64,000 bases of DNA from the NCBI GenBank assembly GCA_021234535.1, contig CM037836.1, positions 28,882,769 through 28,946,768 on the forward strand. The letters run 5' to 3'. This document shows, piece after piece, positions 1 through 14,500 of the stretch. This DNA is from Stichopus chloronotus (taxonomy: Eukaryota > Echinodermata > Holothuroidea > Aspidochirotida > Stichopodidae). The position numbers and the translations under genes were made by a program. How positions within the stretch are numbered: the stretch's first letter is position 1; each line of letters opens with the position of its first letter. The notes under the pieces were generated by a model, which worked only from the letters and a program-made list of their open reading frames with translations, was not told where the DNA came from and ran no database searches.

Positions 1-1505
1 ATATGTGTATTGCTGTTTCTGCTGTCAATTACATTCATCATACATGAATAGTGATATTATTTCATGAACCATCATGAATTTTTCTCGCATATATAATACT
101 CTTGCTGAAGTTTCGTCTTGTAAAGTTAATGTCATCCTCAAAATTGCTTTTAATGTTGAAATTTAGTCAGAGAAACATGGTACATATTGGCATTGTGTCT
201 CTGTGATTGACCCAATGCTTCACATGTGATTAACTCAGTCCTTCATTTGTGATTCATTCCGTAATAGGAATTTTGAATGAGGTAATATGTAACTTCCTGT
301 CCTTCAGGCAGCATGGGTCCATTTTTGTCTTCCAGTGTTTGACCTTGGATTGTATAATTAGTTAATGATTCAGACCAGTTATTGATGAATGTCACACACA
401 CGCATCAGTCACACACACACGCACACATCATCTATCATCGTAATATGTATTATATTAAGTTTTAGCTAGGGATATGAGCAGCTGTAAATTTTCTGTTTAA
501 AGAGTCAAAGCTACTCTCATTTTACAATCGATGTTGCTGCCTCACAAGGCTATCATCTCTGAATTGATTGAAACTAAAAACATTCACTTATGATGAAGTG
601 TACTCTTTTCAGATGAAATTTTCTCACTTGTAACATGGATGATGATTTCTGTGATTACTACAGTTAATCTGTACATTTTGTCGTATTATAATCATCGCAT
701 GACCATTGGTACTGTACCTACCTACTGACAGTCAGCTAATCGTTGTTGCCAGATTACCAGTTTGTGACATTTTGATGTCGAGATTTCATTCTACATGCAC
801 TTTGTGCATCTTCCATAGTGCCAGTAAATCTTTATTAGATGGAAGCTAAGTTATTGGTAAATGTGGGTGATGTTGATGCTTAACCTGCAGAAAGGGGAGA
901 CTTCATGAAAGTTGGTTTGAGGGGATATTGAAATATCACCATTTTTGGCCTTATCATTAAAGTAGTTTACCCACGTGTTAGGAAATCTGTTCAAGTTTTG
1001 GACCTGGTACAGGGAGGTAAATTGTTTGGAATGTTTTCTCTCTGTTAATTCCATTAAGGTATAAATATGGTATAAAGTATAAATTAAACTTTGTTGAAAT
1101 TTCTGAAGAAAATTCAATCTTGTCAATCTGTACGTTTTTCAATTCTCATTTGATATTGATCTATGCCATTCAAAATGTCTGAAAGTGTGCATAAATGCAT
1201 GAAAGTGTACAAAATATGATGAATGAAAGGGTGCGAAAATGTCAGAAAGCATACAAAAAGTCTGAAAGTAAACAGATATTTCTGAGAGTGCACTAAGAGT
1301 CAGAAAGTGTTGCAAAGTGTCAAATGATATTCCATCCTTTGTGTTAGTCTTCTTTACCTTAGCATCTTCACAGTTTACGAATCTCTACCAGACACCATGT
1401 AGTCTACCAGTCATCTTACTTCTGTCTTTTGCTAGTGTAACGCTTTTTGTCCATTCAGCATAAAACTTGCATTTTCATGTGTGCCCTTTTCTTTCTCATG
1501 TATAG
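1..1505. other. Probable intron of the PDZ gene
   Basis: No exon could be supported here. The stretch is AT-rich, has a short CA-type microsatellite at about 393-428 and repeated GAAAGTGT-like motifs at 1180-1320. It ends at the acceptor of the first visible PDZ exon, so it is most likely intronic. Confidence 0.6.
393..428. repeat. CA microsatellite
   Basis: Two runs of (AC)n, interrupted by CGCATCAGT-like and GCAC units, form a short imperfect dinucleotide repeat inside probable intron. Confidence 0.7.
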
Positions 1506-2587
1506 GGGATGAAATTCTAATGGTCAACGGTGATTCCTTACAAGGGTTAAACCAACAACAGGCAACAGCTAGGTTTAAAGTAAGTAATACCATCACAAAT
1601 GTGTAAGTACAGCTCATTATTTTTTTCTGAGAGGAATCTACCTCCACATCCTTGGTATTTTTATTGCATGTAGCCCTTATGCCTTAAGAATTAACATGAC
1701 AAATGTTTTAATTTCACAAAGCATTCAATACTGGTGCTCAACTGAATTACAATTTGTCTAAAGTTGATAAGATGACAGTTGGAATGTATCCATGTTTGAA
1801 CTTACCATGTTTGCCTGTTGACAGTGTCTGACCGAGTGTCTGTATCGTAATTATGTAATAATCATTTGTATCGTTTTAAGTACAAGTACATTGTATTAGC
1901 CTAGAAAACATAGTGTGGAGTCAAATGATATAAATGAAAAGTTTGCAAGGGAAGAAAGAGAAATTAAAAAAGGAGTAATTTGTGCATTAATTTGGAAGTC
2001 CCTTTTGGATATGGCGCACATGTCTTCTGTAATAGATTGTATATTTTCACAATGGGAATGTCGTGGCCAATTTCTGCAAGTGTGACGTTGACCCATAAAA
2101 CGTTATTTGCAAATGTCGCTTTCTCAGGAGAAATGCATCAGAAGACACTGTCAGCATGAAAATATATTCCAGTAATTTTAGTGGTGGGATTTCTCGGCTT
2201 CAAACCCAATACAATCATTAAGCAATGATGACTGATGCAGACACCATACTGATGTCAGAGAAGGTTCCTTCCAATTTGATCAGCAGGGAGCTAGTTGAAA
2301 ATCACAGCACTTTGAAAAATTGAGACAGTTGCATAGTGTCCTAATTTTAGAGTTAAATGTGCACCAAAAGACTCTCATTTTGAAATAGTTTCATTTTCTT
2401 GTCATTTCGATGGTGTGTTTACTTTGTGATCTGAGTCAGTCATTAGTACTGACCGCTTCTTCCCACTCTCTCACTGTCTTTATTCAAAATAACAGCAAGT
2501 AAAGAAAGGATTAGTGACCTTGACAATTATCAGTAAGATGGACTCTTCTTCTTCACCCAGTGGCATCCTCCTACCTCCTCCCAGAAG
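1506..2587 (+). CDS. PDZ domain A, C-terminal half (two exons)
   Basis: Exon 1506-1579 enters two bases into a codon after a TATAG acceptor and leaves at GTAAGT. It encodes the second half of a PDZ fold, with the motif GDEILMVNG followed by the alpha-B helix (LNQQQATARFK). Exon 2496-2587 continues in phase 0 with KKGLVTLTIISK, the last beta strand, then a Ser/Pro-rich linker. The first half of the domain, with the carboxylate-binding GLGF loop, must lie on an exon upstream of the window; I found no convincing one in 1-1505. Confidence 0.8.
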
Positions 2588-5500
2588 GTATGTAGGTTCA
2601 TAGCATGTTTATTCATTCCCTGCAAAAGTCTCTCACTTCACACAAAACTGCTCCAGAGAAAGAGCAAGAGGTTGTATTGCACCAAGCTGTTACATACGGT
2701 GATCTCAAGAGTTGCGACCTCATCCATCTCTTTGATCATTTCCCTTTTTTGTATTTTGAACACCAGATCTGTCAATTTTTGGTAAAAATTCACGGCTGAT
2801 AACTTAATTCATGATGAACGAAACAATTTTCCTCACAGATGTTCTCTCTCTCATATTTTGAGGGTGTTGTTGAGTTCCCTTTGTTAACATGCTGCAAGAA
2901 ATGTATGTGCAATGCAATCTTGTGGAGGTGTCAATACCTTTGACCATATGCTATGAATTTGAGAAGGATAATTGTTACGCTTAAGGGATGAAATGATTCA
3001 CCTCAAAGGCAAACCAAGAACCAAATTTCCAGGCTTAGCGTGAATGCTTTGTTTGGTTTTGTGTCTATCTGCCCTTGGTATCATATAAAGTAATTTCCTA
3101 GAATATATCTCATTATTCCCACTGTCTTAAGAGGAGCTAAGTTGCCTTATACTTCTGGGCGGATTTGATGTTTAACTCCAGGTTTTGTGTGGTTGTTTTT
3201 TTTTTTTGAAGGAAAAGAATAAAGTCTCAGACAAGTGATGATGATACTTTGTACCCTGATAAAGAAGGTAGAATCGAAGTAGAGGTCACTCTCACCAAAG
3301 GTGAGTACTCCACAATGTTCGAGAACAGGTTCCATTCTTTGGTGCTTAACTTTATTCTCCTCCTGCGGTATTTTCCTAAATTGTGCTTTGGCAGTGATAT
3401 GTCATCTTTATAAGAAAGGCTTAGCATATTTTAGTTTTGAATATTTGGAAATATTTAAAATACTCAAAAGTTTTTTACAACAGTTATTGGATGTAACTTG
3501 TCCATCGTGTGTCATCATGATAGCAGCATATAGGGAGTAGCTACATCAACACAACCCAACAGTACCGCTAATACGTTAGATGAACACAAGAACAAGAATA
3601 ACCTCTTGTGATGTGTTTTTGCCTGCAGAAAGCAGACAAGTGGGTAGTCACAATTGATACCAGTGATTCAAGAAACAAAAGGATTTTTATTTTGCCTTTA
3701 ATGCAACATTTTTATCTTTCTGCAGAAGAGAAGAAGAGCTTGGGTATAGCTGTAGTTTGTCTTCCAATACCAGGGAAGACTCACGAGAGTGGGGTGTACG
3801 TCCACCAGTTGGCAGCAGATGCTTCATCTCCGGCTAGGAGGGCCAACCATCTCTGGTTAGTGGTCCATTTCATTTGTCTCCATTGCTCACATGAACATAA
3901 GTGTTTCATCAGTCACCAGTTACATTAATGTTGTAGCATGACATTACATCTTTTTGCGACACATGTTGTTTGTTGATGGCTGCGTCATAATGGAGTGTTA
4001 CTGTTGACCACATTTGTGTTGTTCAAATTAACAAAAGATATGCTGTTTCTGTTGCTACAGGAAGTACTGTGTGATGTAACTGTATATGCTGTACTGTTCC
4101 TGTTGATACAGGAAGTACTGTGTGATGTAACTGTATATGCTGTACTGTTCCTGTTGATGTAGGAAGTACTGTGTGATGTAACTGTATATGCTGTACTGTT
4201 CCTGTTGATGTAGGAAGTACTGTGTGATGTAACTGTATATGCTGTGCTGTTCCTGTTGATGTAGGAAGTACTGTGTGATGTAACTGTATATGCTGTACTG
4301 TTCCTGTTGATGTAGGAAGTACTGTGTGATGTAACTGTATATGCTGTACTGTTCCTGTTGATGTAGGAAGTACTGTGTGATGTAACTGTATATGCTGTAC
4401 TGTTCCTGTTGATGTAGGAAGTACTGTGTGATGTAACTGTATATGCTGTACTGTTCCTGTTGATGTAGGAAGTACTGTGTGATGTAACTGTATATGCTGT
4501 ACTGTTCCTGTTGATGTAGGAAGTACTGTGCTATATTACTGAAAACCATACTGCTTCTGTTGAGGTATTCATCAAGTGTTTAGATCCTGTGAGCATATTC
4601 CCTGTGTTATACTTTTAGCGTCGGTGCTCAAGTGTTGGAGCTTAACGGGCAGAAGTTGTTCAACGTCGAAACAAAAGATGCCCAGAGCCTGTTCGGAGGT
4701 CTCCAGCCAGGGCAGGTTAGAATGAAAATATCAAGATTCACTAATCCAGAGGTAAGTAAACAAAAATAAAAACAGGTCTCTTCAAAGAGTTTACAACAAT
4801 TTATTATGACAGTTTATTATGTGATTGTCCTGTTTCTGAGATTCCCATTTCAGTTGACCCTTTTTACTGACGTTAAATTTGATCTTGTGGACAACTAAGC
4901 AGATTAGGAAGTGTAATAAGTTTTAATTCCTGTTTTATTACTGTTGTCACATGTAATGGTTTTTTTTTTTTATTTCAGCTGAATTTGTGTATATGTCTTT
5001 ATGTTGATGTTCTTGCATTAGTTCTGTGTCTGGATGAGCTATTACAGGTGCTGCCTCTATTATTGGATTGCATATAAGAGTTCAAAAGTGATTATCTATT
5101 ATTTTGGTTCTTTCTCAGTTATCAAAACAAGAGCTGTCCAAAGCACAAGAATCAGCACTTCGGCTGGGAAAATCTGTCAAAGGTAATATACCGAGGGGAT
5201 TATTGCAGAGTGGCATTGCGGTTGCAAACTCTCAAAGCTGTTTTCACAGTTCATCCTCAAAAGATTTTTTTTTTACATTTTGTTTTTCAGTTGTTTCTCT
5301 TTGTATTGGTTGGGCGTCATTGTTTAGCTCTTTTCCATAACAATTCTGTAAGAGTTGTGTTGATGCTAAATACTTTGATTCTGTTTTTTTTTTGTTAATG
5401 AACCCCTATGTGTATTTACATTTGACTTTGTTTTGTTGTAATGAACTAGAGTTTAACCTGAATCAAAAAGAGGTCAGCAAGAAACTCACCTTAGATGAAC

Positions 5501-8500
5501 TTCACATCAACCAGGATAGTCAGTATGATGTAGCAGTTTTCAGTTATATTTCATCAAGACTTGTTTCATAGTTAATACGATTCTGACCACTTGTTGGACA
5601 AAATATGACCAGTGTTGGGAGCAGTAAGGTTGAGGGGTTCAGTCACTTCAAAATGGGTTTGGAAATACCATGTAACATCATTGCACCTGTTGTCTTTAAA
5701 ATTCAGGAGTTGCAGTGGAATTGTTGTTGAATTTAAAATGATAAAAATTGTTTGTGACTGCTTAGTGGCATGTTCAACTGGTATGAAGCAAGTAACATTT
5801 ATAATGCCCTGGTAAGTGGCATATTAACATACAGATGAAAGGAAATATGAGTAGTGGATGTAACATGTGTACAAATAAACTAGTTGAAAAGAGGGATGTG
5901 TCATCACTAAAGAACATGAAAGTCACGCTTAGAAAAGAAAAGTGTTGCTCATATGCTAAATTATATAACTGTTGAATAAACAGTAACATTGCATATTCAT
6001 AAAGTTATGATGTTGCTGGCAGCTTAGCATATTAACCTCATTGCCTCTTGTGTATTCAAAGATGTCAGAGCTGATTATTTTCATCTTGTATCTTATTTTC
6101 TTTATGTCTATTGTCTGTTTCCTCTCTTAGGGAGATGTAGTCCAGAGGTGGCTGGTAAAAGGTCTATGGTTACGGGGTCTTCCTCACCTCTTAGTAGAGA
6201 AAAGGTGATGCTCTGTTCTCTTCATGGTCACTCTTATCAATGACAGGATTTTTAATCAGTCTGCACACACACATTGTGAACTATCATTTGTTCAAGTAAT
6301 GCTCACAGTGACGCTAGAGTCATTCTTGGCGTTGTTTGACAATAATTGGTCATATTTCAGTTGATCATATCACTTCTACCCTCACTAGTCCTCTTGTACT
6401 GTTCTGCAGAATTCTCACTCACTCACGACTAAAAAGAACATCTTATTTTCTGTCTGAGCTAGGGGCAAATGTTGCAAATGTCAAACACAAACGAGTTGAT
6501 TGAGAAAGGTTGTCCAATAGACAATCTATTGTATGGAGCATTCTAGTTTGGCCCATCAAGGATAGCTGTGGTTGTTTTCCGACAGTTTTGTTACTGTTTC
6601 AAAGTTTCTGAAAAAAAGAAAAATTGATGCAACCTCTATGAACTTTGGTTTTCATGATCATTGTTCACCCTTTTTGTAAATACTGTCAATACCAATGACA
6701 AGAGTGATCATGTCTCATGCTATGTTACATTAATCCTTATTCATGTTTTAACACATTCAGTTCTGTGAGACTAGGGTGGTGTCATCGGTCGCTCTATAGA
6801 GTTGAAGTGATTCCACTGCCTGTCTCTGGTGTCAGAGCGATATGTGACACCAGTCACATTAACAAACATTTGTCTAGAGGAGTGTATACTGTCATGAAAA
6901 CAAAACAAGTTATTTTTACTTTAATATAAGCATGGTGAACTTTGCATCCAATTCTTTTTTTCAGTTCAAACTGTCACCTATGGTGACAAACAGAAATATG
7001 AAACAAAATAGACTTTTTTAGCTGTCACTTAAAATCGTGATCAAAATTCTGAAGAAACAAACTAAGGTTCTTGTTTCGGTTGTATTTGATAATGATTGTC
7101 AGGATTGTGTTTCATCATTCCTAAGTCAAATGTATACTCAACTCTGCTCTGTTTATTTGAGCATGCTTTCAGCAAAGTGTTATTTACTCCTGATGAAGCA
7201 TTTTCTTCTTTCAAATTGTGAAGTTTCCAACCTCTGAATCAGTGACTTCTTCATTAACCAGAAAAGATCATTCTTATTATTATGGAAAAACCAATTCTTC
7301 AAACTCCAAAACCCCTTCTCTGTGTTATGAAATTCGTATTTTACTCATTCCTGTTACAAGTTTTTTATCCTTCCTGTGGCTCTAGTACTGGTCATGATAC
7401 TTTCATGTAACAAATGGTGATATATCACAATCTTGTGCCTGCTGCTTGTCCAGAAATGTTATAGGGTTTCAAAAAAGATCATCAATGGCTCATTTCAAGT
7501 TTGCTTACAAGTTACTCTCTGTTTTGTTTTGTCCTGGATTCTTGTTGGTCACTAATAATTCTCTGCGATGGCCTAAGCTGTGATGAAAAGTGATCTTCAT
7601 TAAAATTCTTCATTTGCTGTCATGCAGTTGGTTCGTTGCTGCAATTAACTGGTTTTATTTGTGACTAACATGGAAGTCAGTGTTAACATAGTTTAAACTG
7701 CTTCTGACTGATGGATTCTAATTGGTGCAGTATATTTGTCATCTAATGTATTTGTCTGTTTGCTATCATCTGCTCTCACTATTCAGCCTAGTAAGAAAGT
7801 AACGTGGTCCAGCAAGGTAGGTCATTGATTACGAACAACAACACATGGTGGCTGTGCTTGCTCTGCATTACCCTAAGTTTGTGTTTTTCCAATTTTGTTT
7901 TTCTGTCAATTTTAAGTTTGGGTGGTAGTTGTAAGTTTTGTTGTCATAGTATAACTGAAAGTCAAGTCAAGAAGTTTATGCAATCCTCCAACCATAGGTT
8001 TTTAAATCGTCTCAGAATATGACATTTATGAATTACTAGAGTCCCTTTCTGTGTCATTACTTGTTGACGTAGCTTAACCTTTTGAAGTTCTCTCAAATTG
8101 TCAATTTCCGTAAAATGGATAATTTCTGGTGATAGTTCTGTAATCTGTGCATTGCTATTATGTTGTCTTAAAATCAAATCACACATGAGAAATGATAGGT
8201 TCTACATTAAGAGACAAAGTTTGATGTTTTCAGAAAAAGGAAAGGTATCACAGAAATCAAAATACAGTAAGGAGAACACAAAAAATTGAGATTACAAAAA
8301 GAAAAAGTGTGAAAAGTTGATTATGTCCAAATGTGTAGCAATTTCAGTGTTTTTCCATCAATTTTGAACTAGTATCATGTCATCAAGCGTGATCAGAGGT
8401 CCTGCAACTTCACCAAAAAATGGAAACAGTTGACGTGATCTTTATATTTCATCAGATTGCTGTACAGAATCCTAGTGTTTCAAAATGAATTTCTGCTGTT

Positions 8501-11500
8501 ACAAAAGTGAAATCAATTCTACTTCGATGCCTCAATATCCCCCTCGCAGCTGGTTTTAGCACAGATGGACTAACAGTATGAAGATGAAATGTACTATCTC
8601 CCACTCAGGGACAGTGACCACCGTACAATGATACAGTTTTTGGACTATGTTTACTGTTTTGGTACTAGTGGTTTTATTGTCTTTGTTTTCACAGTTTTGG
8701 TTGTTTTGGTTGTTTTTTATCTTCTTTTTTTTGTAGTAAACAACACCATTTTATGTACTTTCAGATTCCAGTAGTGGTAGATACGAGCTTGTTCGGTTTT
8801 GCTACTTTTTTTCATGTTCTTTAATGGGTTATATTTTTGTAGTAATACTGGTTTCCCTGTCAAATTGGTACTTGAGAAGCACACTTTCTTTAATTTCACT
8901 TTTTCATTCACTTTGTGTTGTTATCACCACCTTTTTGTTATTCAAGTGTTTTAAGTTGGCTATTTTGGTTTTGTGTATTAGTGGTTTGATAAAATATTGC
9001 CAGCCATGGAATGTACCAATTAAGATTTAATTAATGTTTTCTTGTGAATATCTTTTGCAGAAAGAGGAAATCCTGGTGATACCAAGAGCAGAAGAGGCTC
9101 ATTGTTCGGCAGTCGCAGCAGATGATGAAGAATCTTCACCGCCTCTCCGAAACAAAAATGGAGGAAACAAGCAGGAGGAAAAGCGTAGAGCAATTGTGAT
9201 TTCTGCCAATGAGGAGTTGTCTCTGAACTTTGAGGAAGAAAGTGATAATGACTCACCAAAGAGTCCACCAAACGTACCTCCGAGAGCAAATCAAGATAGA
9301 AACGAGGAAACTCAAGACAGCATTGAGAATCTGCAGAGGACTCATGTTTATGAACAGGTAGCCATTGAACCTCCGGATGGAAGCCTTCGTCAGGTTGACA
9401 TCAATCTGCAGTCTTCTCAGACTGATCAAAATGGCGACATAACATCAGTCAGTAGGAAAAGAATAGCCAGAATAGGCTCCGAAATATCCAGCCAGTTTGA
9501 GGAGTTTCTTCGAAATAACCTCGTCAGGGAAGAGCCCAGAATCTTGGAGGGTGAAATATTCAGCCGATTGCAGCACCTTGCTCCAAAGAAGAGTCTAATA
9601 GCACTCCATTTGACACGATTCCCAGGAGAAAAACTTGGCATGGGGTTAAACATTCAACATACACAGGAGGGTATGAGCTTGACAGAGGGGGTGTTTGTTA
9701 AAAGTGTTCACCCAGGAGGGGCAGCTGAGAGGGTAAATGGCCCAGAAGGGGAGAAAATAGAAGAAGGAGATGAGGTAGTCATGGCAAATGATCTAATTTT
9801 GAAGAAAGAAAAGTACAATGTTGTCGTGGAACATCTGTCAAAACTGCCTAATCAGTTCATGCTTGTCATTGCCAGACAGTCAACTGATAGTTACTTACTG
9901 CCCAAGGAAGAAGATGGACTCTGGGATAAGATTGAACGTCACCTTGGCATGAAACTTAAGCGCCCATTGGAAGATGACTCAACAAGTCAGAAGAAGAAAA
10001 TAGAGGTCAGACTTTGGCAAGAGTTTGAGACTGACCTATTGAATCTAACACAGACTATTGATACAGAGAGTAGTGATGATTCTAATGACACTAGACCCTT
10101 TTCTGATACCCCCAATGGGCTAGAGAAACCGGTGGCGAGGGTCCCCAGTGTGGATAGTCTCGAAGAAGACGTGGTCACGGTGTCTGACGTTTCGGAGATC
10201 GAGGAAAGCTGGGTGCAGAGATACGATCAAGGTGCTTTGTCTGGATCTGAGAGTGAAGAAGGTGTCCTTTCTCTGGAAAGTGAAGAGGAAGGCTTCCATA
10301 GGCTACAGGATCTGCTCCTGGTGAGTCAAGAGAAAGAAGCTGTGAGTATTGATCAGCTACTTGGTGATGACACACCATGTTTTACCCCGGAGGTTCAGTC
10401 ACCAGCCAAGGCCGTAACTTCAAATGCTGGCATTAAATACGAACCTATGCCCATGACTGATATTGATGACATCCTCTCACTTAGTGATGAAGAACAAGAA
10501 GAAGAGGAATCAGTGACAACATCAACTCCTGCTGGACAAAGGCTCCCTCCACTGAGAGATCCTATTGTGTCGCAGACAATAGGGCATGTGGTGGAGGAGA
10601 TGCTCCCAACGATGGAGATTGACGACTTGATAGTCGAAGATGAACCGGCCGAGATGACGCAGCAGCAGTCGACAGAGACTGCAAACACATCGACTGTGAA
10701 AGCAGACACCCCGTCAGGAGAATCCGCCAATGGTGACTCCTCCAAGGTAACAGAGAAATCGACAGCAGAGAGTGTTGCAGACAATTTAAACGATGAAGAT
10801 AATGTCGACACCGTTAATGATGATATATTTGCAGATGTTTCTCCAGTAGATCAAAAACAAGCTGTTAGTGACCCATCAGAACTTAACAGAGTGGTCTTAA
10901 GAAACCGAGGAAAGGCCAGAGGGTCCTCAAAATCCGCTGAGAATTCTGTCTGCATCAGTCCTCTGAGCTCCCCTGAAAAATCGAAGGGAGATTTCCGGCT
11001 CAGTTCCAATAGCAGTCAGTTTTCCATTTCGACGTATTCTTTGAGTGATCTTTCGATCACAGATACCGATACGGAGTCATCGAAGAGCCACGACAGCCCA
11101 TTACATGTCAGCAAATTAAACAGGGTGTCTTTTCATGGGTTCACCAATGCCCAGCAACTCCCTGCTGGCAGTGGCTACACCACCAGAAGTCTACCCTTGA
11201 GGAAAAAACTGCTCAAACCTGATCCTTTGGATCTCATGTTTGATGACTCCAGTGAAGATGAAATGATAATGGAATTTGAAACAAGTGTACAGTCGAATAC
11301 CTCTGTTCAGTCTGATGAAACTATAAAGGCTAACCAAAGCAGCCAGTCAGATGTTACTTTGCAAGCTGAGTCTAGCCACATGGTCGAGGAAGAAGCTATT
11401 ACTTCTACTTTAGCATCAAAGGAAAGTCAGAATTCTAGTATCTCAGCAGAAAAAGAACAGAAAGCAGTACAAAAGGAAACACCAACTTCACCTCGTATGC

Positions 11501-14500
11501 CACCTGATGGCCATGAATCTCCTGCAGAACTCCAATGTAGCCAAGATGGGGGCCGAAAGAAATCTTCTTTGTCGAGAGAGACTTCTGGTACCAAAGAGAA
11601 GACTGTAGCTAACAGAAAAAATAGCCTTGGTCTGCAGGTTGACACCAGTCAACCAACCTATGAACCAAAGAAAAAGATCATCGCTTCTCCTCTGGTAATT
11701 TCCCCAGAGAAGTCGTATTTTCCTCCTCTTCCCGTACAAAGTACTCAAAGCAAATCCCCAACGGGTACATCAGAAACAGATCGATCGGTCATAGGTCAGA
11801 AAGCATCTTTGTTTGGAGATGTTGTCAAAAGAAAGAGCATTTCTCCCAAATCTCCATCTCCTTCTGGGAAGGGACATCACAAGAAATTCTTTCCCGACTT
11901 GAAAGATGAATCAAAGTCAAGTAACAGAAATAGCAGCCTTGAAAAATCGATAAAATCAAATTTGGCAGGGGACACAAAACCAAGAAAATTCTTTGGCGAT
12001 TTGGTGGACAGTGTTGAAGAAAAGGTTTCAAGTACCCAAATTTCTTTGCAAAATAGTGAAAATACTGTCATCAAACCTGAACCAAAGGTGCAGGAAGAAG
12101 ACTGTAGCCATGAAGTGCACAGCCGCATTCCAAAAGCTGTCAAGAAAGAGACTGACACGGTGGAATCTAACACAACAGGAGCCACAAGGTCATCAGCAAT
12201 TTTGCTTAAGAAACTCAAATCTGACTTGGAAACAAGCAAGCTTGGAAGTACTCCATTGCAAGATGAAACAACTACTACTTCAAGGATTGATTCTTCCCCT
12301 GGGAATAAACCCCAGGAGTTGGCTGTTCCTAAACGGTTATCATCAATCTTGGGCAGGTCACAGCTTAGCAAACCCCAACAAACAGACGGTGGGGATGATA
12401 ATCCTCCCTATCAGGGCACATTCTCCAATTCTGCTCGACCACGAGGGCTAGCAGCCTTCAAGAAATTTTCATGGTCAGAGGAGCGTAGGACGCAGCAGTC
12501 AGAGGCAGTGCCCTTTGTAAGGAAAGGAAGTTTTCAAGATAATTCTGAGATCAAAAAGAGGCTCGCAGCTCGTCTGAGGAAGCTGCCAGCAAATGAACTG
12601 CCAGATGAAGAGAGGTTCCCACAGGTGCCAAATAGCAGATTTACAGAGGAAGTAACCACTGAGAAACCAGACAATAATGAAAGCAAAGGAGATGATGTTG
12701 AACAATCAGCAAAGATTACAGATAAGGATAAAAGAAATAACAATAATAAAGACACAGGTGATGAGCCAGGAAAGACGGTGAAAGCTGAAGATGTTGAGAC
12801 ATTAAACAAGGAAAACAACGTCATTTCAGAAAGATTGTCTCAAGATATCACTGTTGGGACTGATGTGAAAGTACGTAGTGTGAATGAAAATATAGACAAG
12901 GTACCGACAGCTGCAGAGGACATACATAAAATGATGGACAAGGCATCTAACCAGAGAGTGAAGGACAATGAAACACCAAGAGGAAGCAAAGTTGATCAAG
13001 AATCAGACAGGATAGAGATAAAAACTAAGTCGAGAGGAGGATCATGTGTGGAGGATGCATCAGAATTTACAGTAGATGTCTCAGATGGGACGGAAGATGA
13101 AATAGACTTTGATGAAGAACCTCCAGCATTACCTAGTTCTCCTCCTCCTCCACCCTTACCAGTCTCTCCTCCACCATTACCAGTATCCCCTCCTCCACAA
13201 GATGCTTTGATTCCACCCCCTGAGGGGAGCTCGGAAGACGAAAATCTGCACTCCGACATGGACGTAACCTTAGAAAACACAGAGGAAGGCGTCTTCGAAA
13301 TTACGGTGAGTCATCGTTTGGAGTTCTCCTTGTTGCTTAATATCATGATCATGTATTGTTCTCCTTTAATGAATCATGTGTTAAAGATTATTTGAGAGTA
13401 AACAGTGAGGCTACTTTGTGTACATCTGAAACCAAGAATGAAGACTGTGGCACAAAATTATTCAAGTTAAAGACCCTTACCAAATCTGAAAGGCATGTGG
13501 CTCAGCACCTTTGGATCATGAGCGCAAGAGGGACATGGGGGGGGGGGAAGGCTTCCAATAGTTGTATATGTGATGATATGAATTATATTTTAAAATTTGT
13601 TTCACATTTGCATTTTCTGAAAACTGAAATCATTTGTTGCAGTTGGAGCATGCGTTCCAATTATGGATAAGTTGTTTAGGTGACCTTTGATTACATCATC
13701 CATGAAACCCACCAAATATTCTTTTGTGATGTTTCAACATATTGAAACTTAGACTGCAGTGTTTCCATCCACTTCTTGCTAGCACAGTGTAGATAACTAT
13801 GGCCATTACACTATATGCATGAAATGGCATCCACATGGGTTATGAGTTTGCCCTGGGAGAAATACCATTACAAGAGGTCCATGTTATAGTTACACAGACC
13901 TGCTATGCTGGTTTTCTCACACTGCAGTAGTTGCAATATTTTTTCAGTGACTGGAAAAACATGCTTCATTATTTATGTAGTGTTTTTGTTGAAGGTAAGA
14001 TATCAGTTTCTTGGTTTTGTTCGAAGTGTGCTTTGTCTTAGTAGTAAAGTAAAGTAATGTTCTAGGATAAAGTGGCAAGTTTTCTGTGTCTCAGAAAAAT
14101 ATGGATGAAAAACACAGAATGTGAGAAGAAAACAGAAAACATAAAATTCACAGAAAATATGTTTCCCTCGACAAAAATAAAATTAAATGGGGATAAATGT
14201 AAAATGTGTGGGGAAAAAATAAAAGAAATTTGTCTTCAAAGACATCATCCAGTCAAACTTTAAAGCAATCAAAAGTCTATGCAAATACTAATTACCTGAT
14301 CACAATCACAGAATCAAATCACATCACAAACGTTTACAGTCCTCCATAGAAAATCATGGAGTATGTTCTTTTCAATCACAGAAAAATTGTCAGTTCCGTG
14401 TAGGGAGATCTCAGTAAAAGTTGTGGAAGTGAAAAGCAAAAATTCCTTCCATGCTCTTTCCTCTTTCCATGTCAGAGGGCACTGCAGGTGTAAGTACGAC

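Noticed and set aside
4055..4549. 164-codon minus-strand frame with a 17-residue repeat
   Set aside because: It is simply the antisense reading of the 51-bp intronic minisatellite, kept open because the unit length is divisible by three.
10395..12371. Antisense frames of 138 and 164 codons over the giant exon
   Set aside because: They lie opposite a strongly supported coding exon and have no recognisable protein features; long shadows are expected from its biased codon content.
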